A stretch of 64,000 nucleotides of DNA from Bacillota bacterium (lineage in GTDB: Bacteria > Bacillota > Clostridia > Lachnospirales > Lachnospiraceae). Positions 26,957 through 35,571 of the stretch are shown here, one piece after another (position 1 is the first letter of the stretch; every line of letters starts with the position of its first letter). Where the stretch lies: the NCBI GenBank assembly GCA_023436065.1, contig JAEZKU010000024.1, positions 437,213 to 501,212 on the forward strand. The letters run 5' to 3'. A program made the translations under genes and the position numbers. A model generated the notes under the pieces. The model made no database searches and was not told where the DNA came from. It saw only the letters and a list, made by a program, of their open reading frames with translations.

Positions 26957-27081
26957 TAATTAGTTACCTCCCACAGAAAAATCTAATGATCTTATCACGC
27001 ATTATAGTATATATGAGAAGAAATAACATTAAAAAATGATGAAAATATAAAAAAACTTAATGAATCTACGGAGCCTTCTGA

Positions 27082-28014
27082 CTAAATCAGTTGCAGCAGC
27101 TCCACAACCCAGCGCATCGGGCTGACATAGCTGAGTATACGCAGCAGCCGGGGCATTGCTTCTACTGCTACGAAGGTTCCTCCAAGCAGTGACATCAGCA
27201 CTGCGACGGAGGAAGCAAGGATACCTGCCTGGACCTCACTCTTGCTGATCAGGCAAATCACTACCGCAACCAGGGTAGCTATTCCTGCTAACACCACAGC
27301 AAGAACACCAAACTCTTCCATACTTAACTGAAACCCATCGGATAATATCGTAAGTGTAGCCATACAGAAAAGCACCTGCAGCAAAGTCATAAGGAAGACG
27401 GAAGCAATATGACCTGCAATATAACCTGTCTTCGTACTTTTTGCATACTGATATCTAAGATAAGTTCCTGATTGCTTATCCCGAAGGAGCAGGGAGGCAT
27501 ATAATACGGTAAAGACCATGAACAGAGTCAGCAGCATCGTGATACTTCTCTCTGTTTCCCCCAGCCCTTTTTGCTTCAAGCCCTCCAGCTTAAGTACTTC
27601 CCGATTCATTACCGCGGCAGTCACGGCTTTTTGCAGGAAGGCTGTATACTTCTCGGGCTTGTAGGCAATGACCCGTAGGTCGTTTATGCTATCACCGCGA
27701 CAATCCAACACTACCTGATAATGCCCCGTCATCAGATCCATGTTCAGGCTATCCTCCGTTGCCATAGCAAAGCTGATACCCTTTGATTGTTCAAGTACCT
27801 GATATAGGACAGTTCTGTAGTCCTCTTCTCCGGGCTTAGAAACCTCCTTAATTTCCTCTCCTGACAGTACCCCCACCCTGAGAGAAACCTGATTAAAATC
27901 GATCAAACTAAACAATGCGCACAGAATGAGTGGCAGCAGAAAGGTAACTGCAAACAGTGTCTTATGGCGATAATATCTTTTTAGATTATTTTTCATAACC
28001 GGGAAGCACCCCAT
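27082..28014 (-). CDS. ABC-2 type transporter permease, subunit 2
   Basis: 310 residues with the ABC-2 layout: an N-terminal helix (LKRYYRHKTLFAVTFLLPLILCALF), a large extracellular loop (to about 165) and five C-terminal helices with YVSPMRWVVELLQ at the end. The start at 28014 has GGAGG six bases upstream and overlaps the preceding permease gene by 29 bases; starting at MKNNLKR (27996) would lack an RBS. It forms a heteromeric exporter with the adjacent permease and ATPase, regulated by the PadR protein upstream. Confidence 0.85.
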   Translation of the reverse strand: MGCFPVMKNNLKRYYRHKTLFAVTFLLPLILCALFSLIDFNQVSLRVGVLSGEEIKEVSKPGEEDYRTVLYQVLEQSKGISFAMATEDSLNMDLMTGHYQVVLDCRGDSINDLRVIAYKPEKYTAFLQKAVTAAVMNREVLKLEGLKQKGLGETERSITMLLTLFMVFTVLYASLLLRDKQSGTYLRYQYAKSTKTGYIAGHIASVFLMTLLQVLFCMATLTILSDGFQLSMEEFGVLAVVLAGIATLVAVVICLISKSEVQAGILASSVAVLMSLLGGTFVAVEAMPRLLRILSYVSPMRWVVELLQLI

Positions 28015-28753
28015 GAATATATTCCTCCTTCTTAAATAATAGCACTGCCGTCGCAGTACACCCAAGTCCGATGACCAGGCACACCAGGTTTGTTACCCAT
28101 AGATGCCCTGTGTAACCATCATAGATGCAGCGGAATATGCTGCGGTTAATCCAGGTCAGAGGTGACAGTATGATTGCTGTCTCCCAAGCAGGGTTTAGGC
28201 TCCCAAAGGGATAGAAGGAGCCTGCCAGAATACCTGCTGCCATGACCGGAATATTTATGATGTTCTTAACCATAATAAAGTTTGTGATTCCGTAGCCAAT
28301 GAACAGACCGACTCCACAGACAGCAAAGCTTAACATCGTAAGCAGCGCCAGTATATGTAGGAAATCATCCCGGATTGGCAGCTTCAACAAAAGCATACTA
28401 AAGAGGAGCACCACAAGATTACAGCAGCTTAAGATGATCGTACAGGACAATAATCTGGACAGAATCAGCTGAACTCTGGAAATCGGAGTAAATAAGAAGC
28501 GCACGGCAGTTTTCTTATAGGCCTCCTCCTTGGCCGCATAAGCAGCCGTAATGATTGACAGTGCAATACAAAAAGGAAGTGTCACGATACTGTAATACTG
28601 ATAACCTGTAAACCCATTCCCATAGCTTTCCGAGGTCAGATAACCCAATATCACCGTCAGAAGTATTGGGAAGATGATGTTATAACCGATAAAAAATCCG
28701 TCCTTAGACCTTCGTCGTAAATCCTGCCCCAATAGGCATAAAAATGTATTCAT
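27986..28753 (-). CDS. ABC-2 type transporter permease, subunit 1
   Basis: 255 residues with six membrane helices in the ABC-2 arrangement and the late stretch SFYPFGSLNPAW-x-LSPLTWINRSIF typical of drug or peptide export permeases. The start at 28753 has GGAGG; an in-frame ATG at 28777 does not. Lies 63 bases after the ATPase gene and overlaps the second permease. Substrate unknown. Confidence 0.87.
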   Translation of the reverse strand: MNTFLCLLGQDLRRRSKDGFFIGYNIIFPILLTVILGYLTSESYGNGFTGYQYYSIVTLPFCIALSIITAAYAAKEEAYKKTAVRFLFTPISRVQLILSRLLSCTIILSCCNLVVLLFSMLLLKLPIRDDFLHILALLTMLSFAVCGVGLFIGYGITNFIMVKNIINIPVMAAGILAGSFYPFGSLNPAWETAIILSPLTWINRSIFRCIYDGYTGHLWVTNLVCLVIGLGCTATAVLLFKKEEYIHGVLPGYEK

Positions 28754-28816
28754 AATATCCTCCAATTCGCTGCTCAAAGGCAGCTTTCATTCATATTGAT
28801 ATGCTTTCTCTTTATA

Positions 28817-29566
28817 CTATTCGTCCCGCAGCTCCGTCCCTGTCAGCATCAGAAAGATTTCCTCGAGGCTATGACAGTTCTGCGCTTTATATTTCTTCTT
28901 GAACTCTTCCTTCTCCATATCCTCGAGCAGCTTTCCCCGATCCATCATGACAATCCGGTTACAGATTGCCTCTATCTCCTCCATATAATGAGAAACATAG
29001 ATGACAGAGGTTCCTCTGCTGTTCAGGATTTTAATAGACTCCATGATATGATTTCTGGATTGCGGATCAATTCCAACTGTCGGTTCATCCATAATCAAAA
29101 GCTTGGGTGTATGAGCAATCGAACAGGCAATATTCAGTCTTCTCTTCATTCCTCCCGAGAACTTGCAGGGCTGCTCCGCACGATGCTCCCACAGACCGAC
29201 CAATTCCAGGGCTTCCCTTGTTCGCTGCTTTAAATCAGTACCCCTGTGACCGTATAGGGAGCAAAAGAACCTGACATTGTCATAGGCATTGATGTCTTCA
29301 TAGACGGCAATGTCCTGAGGTACAACTCCGATGGAGCGTTTGAAGGTTTTTAAGTTTTCCTTCGTTCTTTTATTTTGGAATAGGATATCACCCTCTCCTA
29401 CCTCCTCCACATCAATAATCATTCTGATAGTAGTACTTTTCCCCGCTCCATTTGGTCCGATAAATCCAAGAATATCCCCTTTGGCAACCTTCAGGCTGAG
29501 CCGGTCCACAACTGTTTTCTCTCCATAGCTTTTCGATAAATTCTTTACTTCCAATAATGCATCCAT
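28817..29566 (-). CDS. ABC transporter ATP-binding protein
   Basis: 249 residues. Walker A GPNGAGKST (about 38-46), Q-loop in GVVPQDIAVYEDIN, signature FSGGMKRRL, Walker B LLIMDEPTVGID and the H-loop in YVSHYMEE. Energises the two downstream permeases in a drug/peptide exporter of the ABC-2 family. First gene of the operon. Its promoter region carries sequences similar to the PadR gene operator. Confidence 0.93.
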   Translation of the reverse strand: MDALLEVKNLSKSYGEKTVVDRLSLKVAKGDILGFIGPNGAGKSTTIRMIIDVEEVGEGDILFQNKRTKENLKTFKRSIGVVPQDIAVYEDINAYDNVRFFCSLYGHRGTDLKQRTREALELVGLWEHRAEQPCKFSGGMKRRLNIACSIAHTPKLLIMDEPTVGIDPQSRNHIMESIKILNSRGTSVIYVSHYMEEIEAICNRIVMMDRGKLLEDMEKEEFKKKYKAQNCHSLEEIFLMLTGTELRDE

Positions 29567-29587
29567 TTTATTTCCTCCAATTAATAT

Positions 29588-29631
29588 TATCCAAATTGTT
29601 TTATTTTATATTTATATATTCAACGTTGGAT
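29588..29631. promoter_or_regulatory. Candidate PadR operator upstream of the ABC operon
   Basis: ATCCAAATTG (29588-29597) and CAACGTTGGAT (29621-29631) are an imperfect copy of the inverted repeat found upstream of the PadR gene. Lies between the PadR gene and the ATPase gene. Confidence 0.5.
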
Positions 29632-29740
29632 ATCGGGGTGAGAATATAGAGCTTGCATTATGGTGTATTAATCACGATTGGCAAACTCTATTTATTACAA
29701 TGTTTTTGAACCTTCAAATCGATAATCTCTGATCCTTATA

Positions 29741-30469
29741 TTACTTCTTCTTTATCTGACTCTCCAGCTCATTGATGATTTTATCCAGGTTAACCACAGC
29801 ATTTTCCGGATCTCTCATAATTTCATTCTTCAGCTTCAACGCATATTGAAGTCTCTGCTCCTCCTCGGATGCGCTGTTCTTATCTTCTATCCGGTTAAAA
29901 TCTATAGTCTTAATAATCTGCTCCGTCCCATGGCTGTCTTCAATATATTGATCCAGGTTGGCCAGCAGCTCTTCATGCCAGCGTATCTGAAAGCCGATGT
30001 TCTCAATCGTCATCTGAAAGGTGAGCCTGGACAGTTCCGTGATCCCTGCACCACCCTTGATCTCATACCATTTCTCCCAGTATTCCTTCTGTTCCTGCAG
30101 CTTGGCTATGTGAGTCGTGATGCATTTCTCCAGTTCTTCCCGGGACAGCGTGCCAAGGATCGGATCGGTATAGAACTTAAAGGACCCGATATTCGCTATC
30201 GGGGTATCCAAAGCCTCAAGCATCTGTCTGCGGAGTTCTTCTCTTCCACTCTCGGTAATCTCATAGATCTTTCTTACTCTCGAACCGGTACGTTCCTCCC
30301 GAAGGACACGGATATGTTGATCCTTCTCCAGCTTAGTCAGAGCATAATAGATGGACCCTGATAATATCTTCGTCCACTGTTCAATATTCGATACCTGAAG
30401 AAACTTCTGGATTTCATAGCCATGAGTCGGCTTCATGTTCAAATAATATAAGATAAATGCACTGATCAT
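29741..30469 (-). CDS. PadR family transcriptional regulator
   Basis: 242 residues. An N-terminal winged helix (about 1-85: ILYYLNMKPTHGYEIQKFL, then SGSIYYALTKLEKDQHIRVL) followed by a long helical Vir_C-like effector/dimerisation region. PadR proteins often repress adjacent exporters and are relieved by the transported compound. Two palindromic candidate operators (before this gene and before the ABC operon) support control of both. The C-terminal half is longer than in minimal PadR proteins. Confidence 0.87.
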   Translation of the reverse strand: MISAFILYYLNMKPTHGYEIQKFLQVSNIEQWTKILSGSIYYALTKLEKDQHIRVLREERTGSRVRKIYEITESGREELRRQMLEALDTPIANIGSFKFYTDPILGTLSREELEKCITTHIAKLQEQKEYWEKWYEIKGGAGITELSRLTFQMTIENIGFQIRWHEELLANLDQYIEDSHGTEQIIKTIDFNRIEDKNSASEEEQRLQYALKLKNEIMRDPENAVVNLDKIINELESQIKKK

Positions 30470-30522
30470 CTGTTATCCTTCCTGACTGAGCGTCTCTTAT
30501 CAATTCATTATTAATAATTAAT

Positions 30523-30559
30523 ATCCAATGTTGAATATATTATATATACAACATTGGAT
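30523..30559. promoter_or_regulatory. PadR autoregulatory operator, inverted repeat ATCCAATGTTG/CAACATTGGAT
   Basis: Perfect 11-base arms separated by 15 AT-rich bases. They overlap the spacer and -10 of the PadR promoter, so binding would block transcription. Confidence 0.65.
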
Positions 30560-30567
30560 AATGTCAA
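30539..30567 (-). promoter_or_regulatory. Consensus sigma-A promoter of the PadR gene
   Basis: Minus strand TTGACA (30562-30567), 17-base spacer, TATAAT (30539-30544). Both hexamers match the consensus exactly. Confidence 0.75.
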
Positions 30568-30603
30568 TAGCAAATTTATTAATTTAATCTAATAAGATTG
30601 AAA

Positions 30604-31299
30604 TCATCTTTTCGTTTTGTCTATTCTTTTACAGACATCCTTCAACCTGCGTGAATCATTGATATGAACGACCTGGTGCCTGGTAATCGGCATTAGAAGG
30701 ATTCCCGCTACATTCTTTCGACCCCAGAAGTCTAGCAGCCAGACTGCCTCCGGGCGGGTTGACACACCACCAAGCTCAGCGATTCTCCTAATTCCCTTCT
30801 GTGGAACCTTTCTCTTTAAATCTTCGAATTGTAAGCCCTCCAGTATACCTTTGACTCTTCGCCCCACCTCATTACGATATTGATACAGAGCATCCTTATT
30901 CACCTCATTGCTGAAGGAGAGGATCTCCTCATCCGTCATCGCATTTCCGGTATCCGTTACCCGGGTGTTCAGTTTGCTAAGCCAGGTTTCTTCCAATACC
31001 TGTTCGCAGCCTGCAATCAGGTAATTCGATGTAAGATCTTCAATCCTTGTGATGTGCCAGATATTCCAGGCAATCGTATCATCCTTTATTGTCGGCATCG
31101 TGCGAAATGCAGTATCCTCAAGACAATTCCAGAGCTCGTCCATATAAGTCGGCTCTGCTCCCTCGTATACCTCTTGACAATGTACCATAGAATGCATCTG
31201 CAGGAGCAGCTCCTTCATATCTTCGAAGCTTTCCTTCTTCTTGATTAGCTCCCGAAGCCTTGCCTGCATCGGATTCCAATCGATTCTGTCGTATGCCAT
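30604..31299 (-). CDS. DinB superfamily protein
   Basis: 231 residues of a four-helix bundle type. DTIAWNIWHITRIEDL (about 74-89) and the late ITRHQVVHIND (about 209) supply the His residues that bind metal in the DinB/YfiT fold. Members are thiol- or detoxification-related enzymes, but this protein's reaction is unknown. The gene is separated from the PadR promoter by about 40 bases and from the AraC-GyrI gene by 45 bases, in the same orientation as both. Confidence 0.72.
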   Translation of the reverse strand: MAYDRIDWNPMQARLRELIKKKESFEDMKELLLQMHSMVHCQEVYEGAEPTYMDELWNCLEDTAFRTMPTIKDDTIAWNIWHITRIEDLTSNYLIAGCEQVLEETWLSKLNTRVTDTGNAMTDEEILSFSNEVNKDALYQYRNEVGRRVKGILEGLQFEDLKRKVPQKGIRRIAELGGVSTRPEAVWLLDFWGRKNVAGILLMPITRHQVVHINDSRRLKDVCKRIDKTKR

Positions 31300-31344
31300 A
31301 CCCTATCCCCCGTTAAAATTATTAGTCGAGGTTTCCCTTTCAGC

Positions 31345-32205
31345 TTATTTCTTTTTTTCGATTGGGATCCATACTTCGCTTCGGTAATCTGCTGCGCTGC
31401 CGTCTCCGTCACTGTACCATTCTATCTCAGCTGTTCCTGCATGCTCATAGCCTGAGGAGGGGAACCATTCGCTGTAAACTCTCTTCCATACTGCCTGAAT
31501 AGCATCCGGCATAGGACCCACGCATTCGAATATGACCCAGAGACCTGTCTCGACCCTAAGCTCATCCATTCCCTCCGGAATGTCTTTGTCTGTAGCACTA
31601 GCAATAAAGTAATCAAATTCTGACTCTCTGAAGTTGGCACAGATACCCATTACTCCGCTTGGTTCCTGATTCGACAGCTCCATGATCCTATCAAAGGAAC
31701 CGTCCTCATCTAATTCCTCCCAAATCTGTGGGATACGTACAAAATTAATTCCATCCTTATTGCTTATGGCTTCTTTCCTTCCTACGAACCGCATCGCAGG
31801 TTTTTCTTCAATTCGATACTTCATCTCTTTTCCTCCTTGAACGGATAAATGAAAGGTAATTCTGGGAAAGGAAGATAAAGGCACTCCGTGTACCCTAACC
31901 ATACTTGGTGCTAAACCATGTATGTTGATGAATGCCCTGGTAAAGGCTGTCGGTGAATTATAGCCATATTTCTGTGCAATGTCGATGATCCTCTCCGAGC
32001 TGTTCAGCAAATCGAAGGCTGCCATTGTCATACGCCTCTGCCTGACATAATCACTCAGTCCCATCCCTGCGACAAAGGAGAACATTCTTTGAAAATGAAA
32101 GAGAGAACAGCAGGCAATCTTCGCCGCCTTATTATAGTCTATCTCATCCTCCAGCCTCTCCTCAATATAGTCGATTGCAGCATTCATATGATCCAACCAG
32201 TCCAT
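31345..32205 (-). CDS. AraC family regulator with GyrI-like effector-binding domain
   Basis: 286 residues. AraC HTH region (1-105; DYNKAAKIACCSLFHFQRMFSF, then IAQKYGYNSPTAFTRAF) followed by a GyrI-like domain from about 125 (MKYRIEEKPAMRFVGRKEAIS to EVWIPIEKK). Same layout as the protein at 3035-3868, but the sequences are not near-identical. Probably senses a hydrophobic or aromatic compound; the DinB-like gene downstream may be its target. Confidence 0.85.
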   Translation of the reverse strand: MDWLDHMNAAIDYIEERLEDEIDYNKAAKIACCSLFHFQRMFSFVAGMGLSDYVRQRRMTMAAFDLLNSSERIIDIAQKYGYNSPTAFTRAFINIHGLAPSMVRVHGVPLSSFPRITFHLSVQGGKEMKYRIEEKPAMRFVGRKEAISNKDGINFVRIPQIWEELDEDGSFDRIMELSNQEPSGVMGICANFRESEFDYFIASATDKDIPEGMDELRVETGLWVIFECVGPMPDAIQAVWKRVYSEWFPSSGYEHAGTAEIEWYSDGDGSAADYRSEVWIPIEKKK

Positions 32206-32282
32206 ATCATCCCCCCCGATGAAGTTAAGTCTACACTATGGTTACATTAATATCCTCTCTTTTCCTGTTCTTTTATGAGAGA

Positions 32283-32322
32283 AAAGAGTCCCGGCAAAGT
32301 ATTTTCTCTTCAGCCAAGACTC
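32283..32322 (-). terminator. Terminator after beta-phosphoglucomutase gene
   Basis: GAGTC (32286-32290) and GACTC (32318-32322) with an inner GGC/GCC pairing. On the minus strand the stem is followed by TTTTCTC. Confidence 0.5.
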
Positions 32323-32339
32323 CTGTAATTGTTAATATG

Positions 32340-32990
32340 CTATAACTGTGCACAGCAGATTTGTACTAGTTTGGAAAAGGTAAATAAGTTATAGGTCGCT
32401 TCGGAATAGCCAAATGCATCACCAATCGCTGCACTGTCCATACCTGCGGCACGAGCGGCATCGATACCTGCTTTGGCATCTTCCACCACCAGGCACAGGG
32501 ATGGATTGATATTAAGAAACTCCGCTGCTTTTTGGTATACCTCCGGATCCGGCTTGGGCCTTGAGATATTATTTCCATCGGAAATAGCATCAAAATAATT
32601 ATAGAGCCCGATCTGTTCCAGAATCAGTCTCGTATTTTTACTTGATGAACCGATTGCCAGGTATAAACCTCTTTTTCTAAGGTGATCTAAGGTGTCCTTT
32701 ACCTCTTTGCTCAAATCCTTTTCTGACATTTCACAGAGAAGCTCCTTATAGGTGGCATTCACTTCTTCGGTCAGCTGTTCCTTTTCCTCCAGCGTCAGAG
32801 GATCACCCTGCCATCTTTCCAGGATGATTTCGAGGCTTTCCATACGGGTTGTACTGCGAAGTCTGTTATTGATCTTTTTATCAAAATAGATGCCCTTCTT
32901 GTCAGTCAGCTGCTTCCATGCCAGATAACGATAATGGTCGGTATGACAGATTACACCATCCAGGTCAAATATAATTGCTTTATATTTCAT
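32340..32990 (-). CDS. pgmB: Beta-phosphoglucomutase (HAD family)
   Basis: 216 residues. The HAD nucleophile/acid pair D9 and D11 lie in IIFDLDGVICHTDHYRYLAW, whose TDHYRYLAW cap start is specific to beta-PGM. Motif II in AIGSSSKNT, the Lys in RPKPDPEVYQ and motif III in VVEDAKAGIDAARAAGM follow. Converts beta-glucose 1-phosphate to glucose 6-phosphate, usually after maltose or trehalose phosphorolysis, yet no such phosphorylase is in the window. Separated from thiD by 79 bases and probably transcribed from the same direction. Confidence 0.9.
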   Translation of the reverse strand: MKYKAIIFDLDGVICHTDHYRYLAWKQLTDKKGIYFDKKINNRLRSTTRMESLEIILERWQGDPLTLEEKEQLTEEVNATYKELLCEMSEKDLSKEVKDTLDHLRKRGLYLAIGSSSKNTRLILEQIGLYNYFDAISDGNNISRPKPDPEVYQKAAEFLNINPSLCLVVEDAKAGIDAARAAGMDSAAIGDAFGYSEATYNLFTFSKLVQICCAQL

Positions 32991-33069
32991 CCCTATTCAC
33001 CTTTCTATCCAGTAATATCTTGTTTTATGATATCACGTTCGGCTACTTTAGACAATATTTCGTTGTAAA

Positions 33070-33873
33070 TTAATTGGATAATCTATAGCAATGGTTCAAG
33101 GGTCCGCTTCCTTGTCCCAGATTAAGCCCCGCCCTCAGTGCTCCGGTAAGGAACTCTTTGGCAAGTGCGATGCTTTCCGGAATATCGATGCCAAGCGCAA
33201 GATTACAGGCTATCGCTGAGGACAGGGTACAGCCTGTTCCATGGGAATTCGGATTATCAATGCGCTGTGTCTCGTACCAACGCATTCCTCCCTGCTCATA
33301 CAGCAGATCATCACTGCTGCCGGTAAGATGCCCTCCTTTGATCAATATAGCTCCGTGATAATGTTCCCCGATCCTTTTGGCAGCCTCCATCATATCATCC
33401 TTATTGTTTACAGTCAGACCACTCAGAGCCTCTGCCTCGGGTATATTGGGGGTAATGATATCCGCGAGCGGTATCAGCCGCTTTATAAGCAGCTCAACTG
33501 CATTTCCCTCAATCAGTCTGCTTCCGCTGGTCGCAATCATGACCGGATCAAGCACAATATTCTCAGCATGATATTGTATCAGCTTATCAGCGATCACTTC
33601 GATTGTCCGCTGATTTGACACCATTCCGATCTTCACGGCATCCGGGCGGATATCCGTAAAGACCCTATCCAGCTGTTCTGCCACAAAGTCCGGGCTCACC
33701 TCGCAAACTCTGCATACTCCGGTGGTATTCTGTGCAGTAAGTGCAGTAATTACACTCATGGCATACAGTTTATGTACCGTTATTGTCTTAATATCTGCCT
33801 GAATTCCGGCACCGCCACTGCAATCTGAACCGGCAATCGTTAGAACTGTTTTCAACTTCTCATCCTCCTTCAA
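33070..33873 (-). CDS. thiD: Hydroxymethylpyrimidine/phosphomethylpyrimidine kinase
   Basis: 267 residues. TIAGSDCSGGAGIQADIKT at the N-terminus, MSVITALTAQNTTGV, LDPVMIATSG and the C-terminal NSHGTGCTLSSAIACNLALG, all classical for ThiD. Phosphorylates HMP-P to HMP-PP, the pyrimidine donor for ThiE. Fourth gene of the thi operon, 60 bases after thiE. Confidence 0.95.
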   Translation of the reverse strand: MKEDEKLKTVLTIAGSDCSGGAGIQADIKTITVHKLYAMSVITALTAQNTTGVCRVCEVSPDFVAEQLDRVFTDIRPDAVKIGMVSNQRTIEVIADKLIQYHAENIVLDPVMIATSGSRLIEGNAVELLIKRLIPLADIITPNIPEAEALSGLTVNNKDDMMEAAKRIGEHYHGAILIKGGHLTGSSDDLLYEQGGMRWYETQRIDNPNSHGTGCTLSSAIACNLALGIDIPESIALAKEFLTGALRAGLNLGQGSGPLNHCYRLSN

Positions 33874-33933
33874 CTGTTGTTCACAAACTCTTTCTATTTA
33901 GTGCCGACATACAATTGGTGTCAGCATATCAGA

Positions 33934-34572
33934 TCAGCTCTTCTCGACAACCTGTTGTATTAACCCTGCTAATTCCCTTGTCGCCCTGTCGACCTCATTA
34001 TTGGCAAAGATTGCGGACACCACTGCTACACCGGCGATTCCTGTTCCCTTCAGCTTAAGGATATTGTCCCTCGTAATCCCGCCAATTGCTACCACAGGTA
34101 TAGTTACGGAATTGCAGATGTCGGTCAGGGTATGGAGAGAAACCTCATGTGCATCGCTTTTCGTCGTGGTTGCATATACTGCTCCGGTTCCTATGTAATC
34201 CGCTCCGTTATCCTGGGCTCTGCGTGCTTCCTCCACCGAATGAGCGGATATCCCGATGATTTTATCTTTCCCCAGTTTGGCTCTTGCATTGACAAGCTCC
34301 ATATCCTCCTGTCCCAGATGAACTCCTTCCGCCCCCATGGCAAGTGCAACATCAACATTGTCATTGATAATCAACGGAACACCATACTGTAATGTCAGCT
34401 CATGGATTTCCCTTGCCAATGCCACAAACTCCTCAAAGGGCATATCTTTTTCCCGTAGCTGCAGCAGTGTGACACCACCCTCAAGGGCTTTCCGTACCTT
34501 CTTTACCAGGCTGTCTCCATTCAGCCAGCTTCGATCCGTTACAGCATATAATAAGTAATCCTTTCTCTTCAT
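33934..34572 (-). CDS. thiE: Thiamine-phosphate synthase
   Basis: 212 residues. LLQLREKDMPFEEFV, LIINDNVDVALAMGAEGVHLGQEDM, GADYIGTGAVYATTTKSDAH and VAIGGI, the conserved PP-binding and phosphate-binding motifs of ThiE. Couples HMP-PP and thiazole phosphate into thiamine phosphate. Gap to thiM is nine bases, consistent with one transcript. Confidence 0.95.
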   Translation of the reverse strand: MKRKDYLLYAVTDRSWLNGDSLVKKVRKALEGGVTLLQLREKDMPFEEFVALAREIHELTLQYGVPLIINDNVDVALAMGAEGVHLGQEDMELVNARAKLGKDKIIGISAHSVEEARRAQDNGADYIGTGAVYATTTKSDAHEVSLHTLTDICNSVTIPVVAIGGITRDNILKLKGTGIAGVAVVSAIFANNEVDRATRELAGLIQQVVEKS

Positions 34573-34581
34573 ATTCGTCTC

Positions 34582-35499
34582 CTACCTTATCTTAAACTCC
34601 TGAAGCTTTGCTCTCTGCTCCAGCATCGTACCATCTAAGAGGCTCATATAGTCCATCAGATAAGCTCGAAAGGAACCTGTACCCTCTCTATCTTTCGATA
34701 CCCTCTCATATGCAAGTTCACCACATATTCCCATGGCACAAACAGCTGCCGCACAAGCACCGGTTAACTCCATTGTATTGGCTGCGCTAAAGGCACCGAG
34801 CACTGAGGTAAGCATACATCCGCTACCTGTTATCCTGCTCATCATCGGATGGCCGTTGCGTACGATATATGCAGTCTCTGTATCTGCAATGATATCAATC
34901 GCACCTGTAATCACGATTACTGCCTTTGTTAACTGAGCCAGCTCCATAGCAAAGGTAACAGTACTGTCCAGTGTATCCTCCACAATACGATCTGACACAC
35001 TGGCATCCACACCCCGGCTTTCTGAAATCTGATTCCCTTCTGTCCCTACTGCTGCTCCACAGTCTGAAGTCCTAATCGTAGCTTCTTCTCTCTTTCGAAT
35101 GTCCTGCATCACCTGATAGATCCTCTTAATCTCGCTGATGTTACCCCGGATGACGCTAAAATCCAGCTCTGTAAGAAGCCGTTTTGCTGCATAGGTACGA
35201 AGACCGGAAGCCCCGATCCCGACAGGGTCGAAGACGATTGGTCTGCTTAACTGATTGGCTTTCCTTCCTGCTACAAGCATAGACTGGATGGTTCGTTCAT
35301 TTAGGGTACCGATGTTGATTACAAGAGAGTTACAGATGGCTACGATTTCCTCCACCTCCATACAATCATCCGCCATAATCGGCGAGCCTCCGCAGGCCAG
35401 TATAATATTGGCACAATCATTTACAGTCACATAATTTGTAATATTGTGTACCAGGGGGTTCCTGTGTCTGACATTATCGAGCATATGCTTTAACATCAT
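34582..35499 (-). CDS. thiM: Hydroxyethylthiazole kinase
   Basis: 305 residues. PLVHNITNYVTVNDCANIILACGGSPIMADD, IVFDPVGIGASGLRT, VIRGNISEIKRI and the late SRITGSGCMLTSVLGAF. Phosphorylates the thiazole alcohol salvaged from outside. About 30 residues longer than typical ThiM owing to an insertion around residues 130-170. No thiazole-synthesis genes (thiG, thiH, thiS) are present, so thiazole is probably taken up. Confidence 0.93.
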   Translation of the reverse strand: MMLKHMLDNVRHRNPLVHNITNYVTVNDCANIILACGGSPIMADDCMEVEEIVAICNSLVINIGTLNERTIQSMLVAGRKANQLSRPIVFDPVGIGASGLRTYAAKRLLTELDFSVIRGNISEIKRIYQVMQDIRKREEATIRTSDCGAAVGTEGNQISESRGVDASVSDRIVEDTLDSTVTFAMELAQLTKAVIVITGAIDIIADTETAYIVRNGHPMMSRITGSGCMLTSVLGAFSAANTMELTGACAAAVCAMGICGELAYERVSKDREGTGSFRAYLMDYMSLLDGTMLEQRAKLQEFKIR

Positions 35500-35571
35500 A
35501 GTTAGTCTCCTTATTGCGTATTATCGTTTATTCAACCACGATTATCTAGTGGTACCTTATCAATCATTACT

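Noticed and set aside
32279..33069. thiD and pgmB as one functional pathway
   Set aside because: They only share orientation; beta-phosphoglucomutase has no known role in thiamine synthesis.
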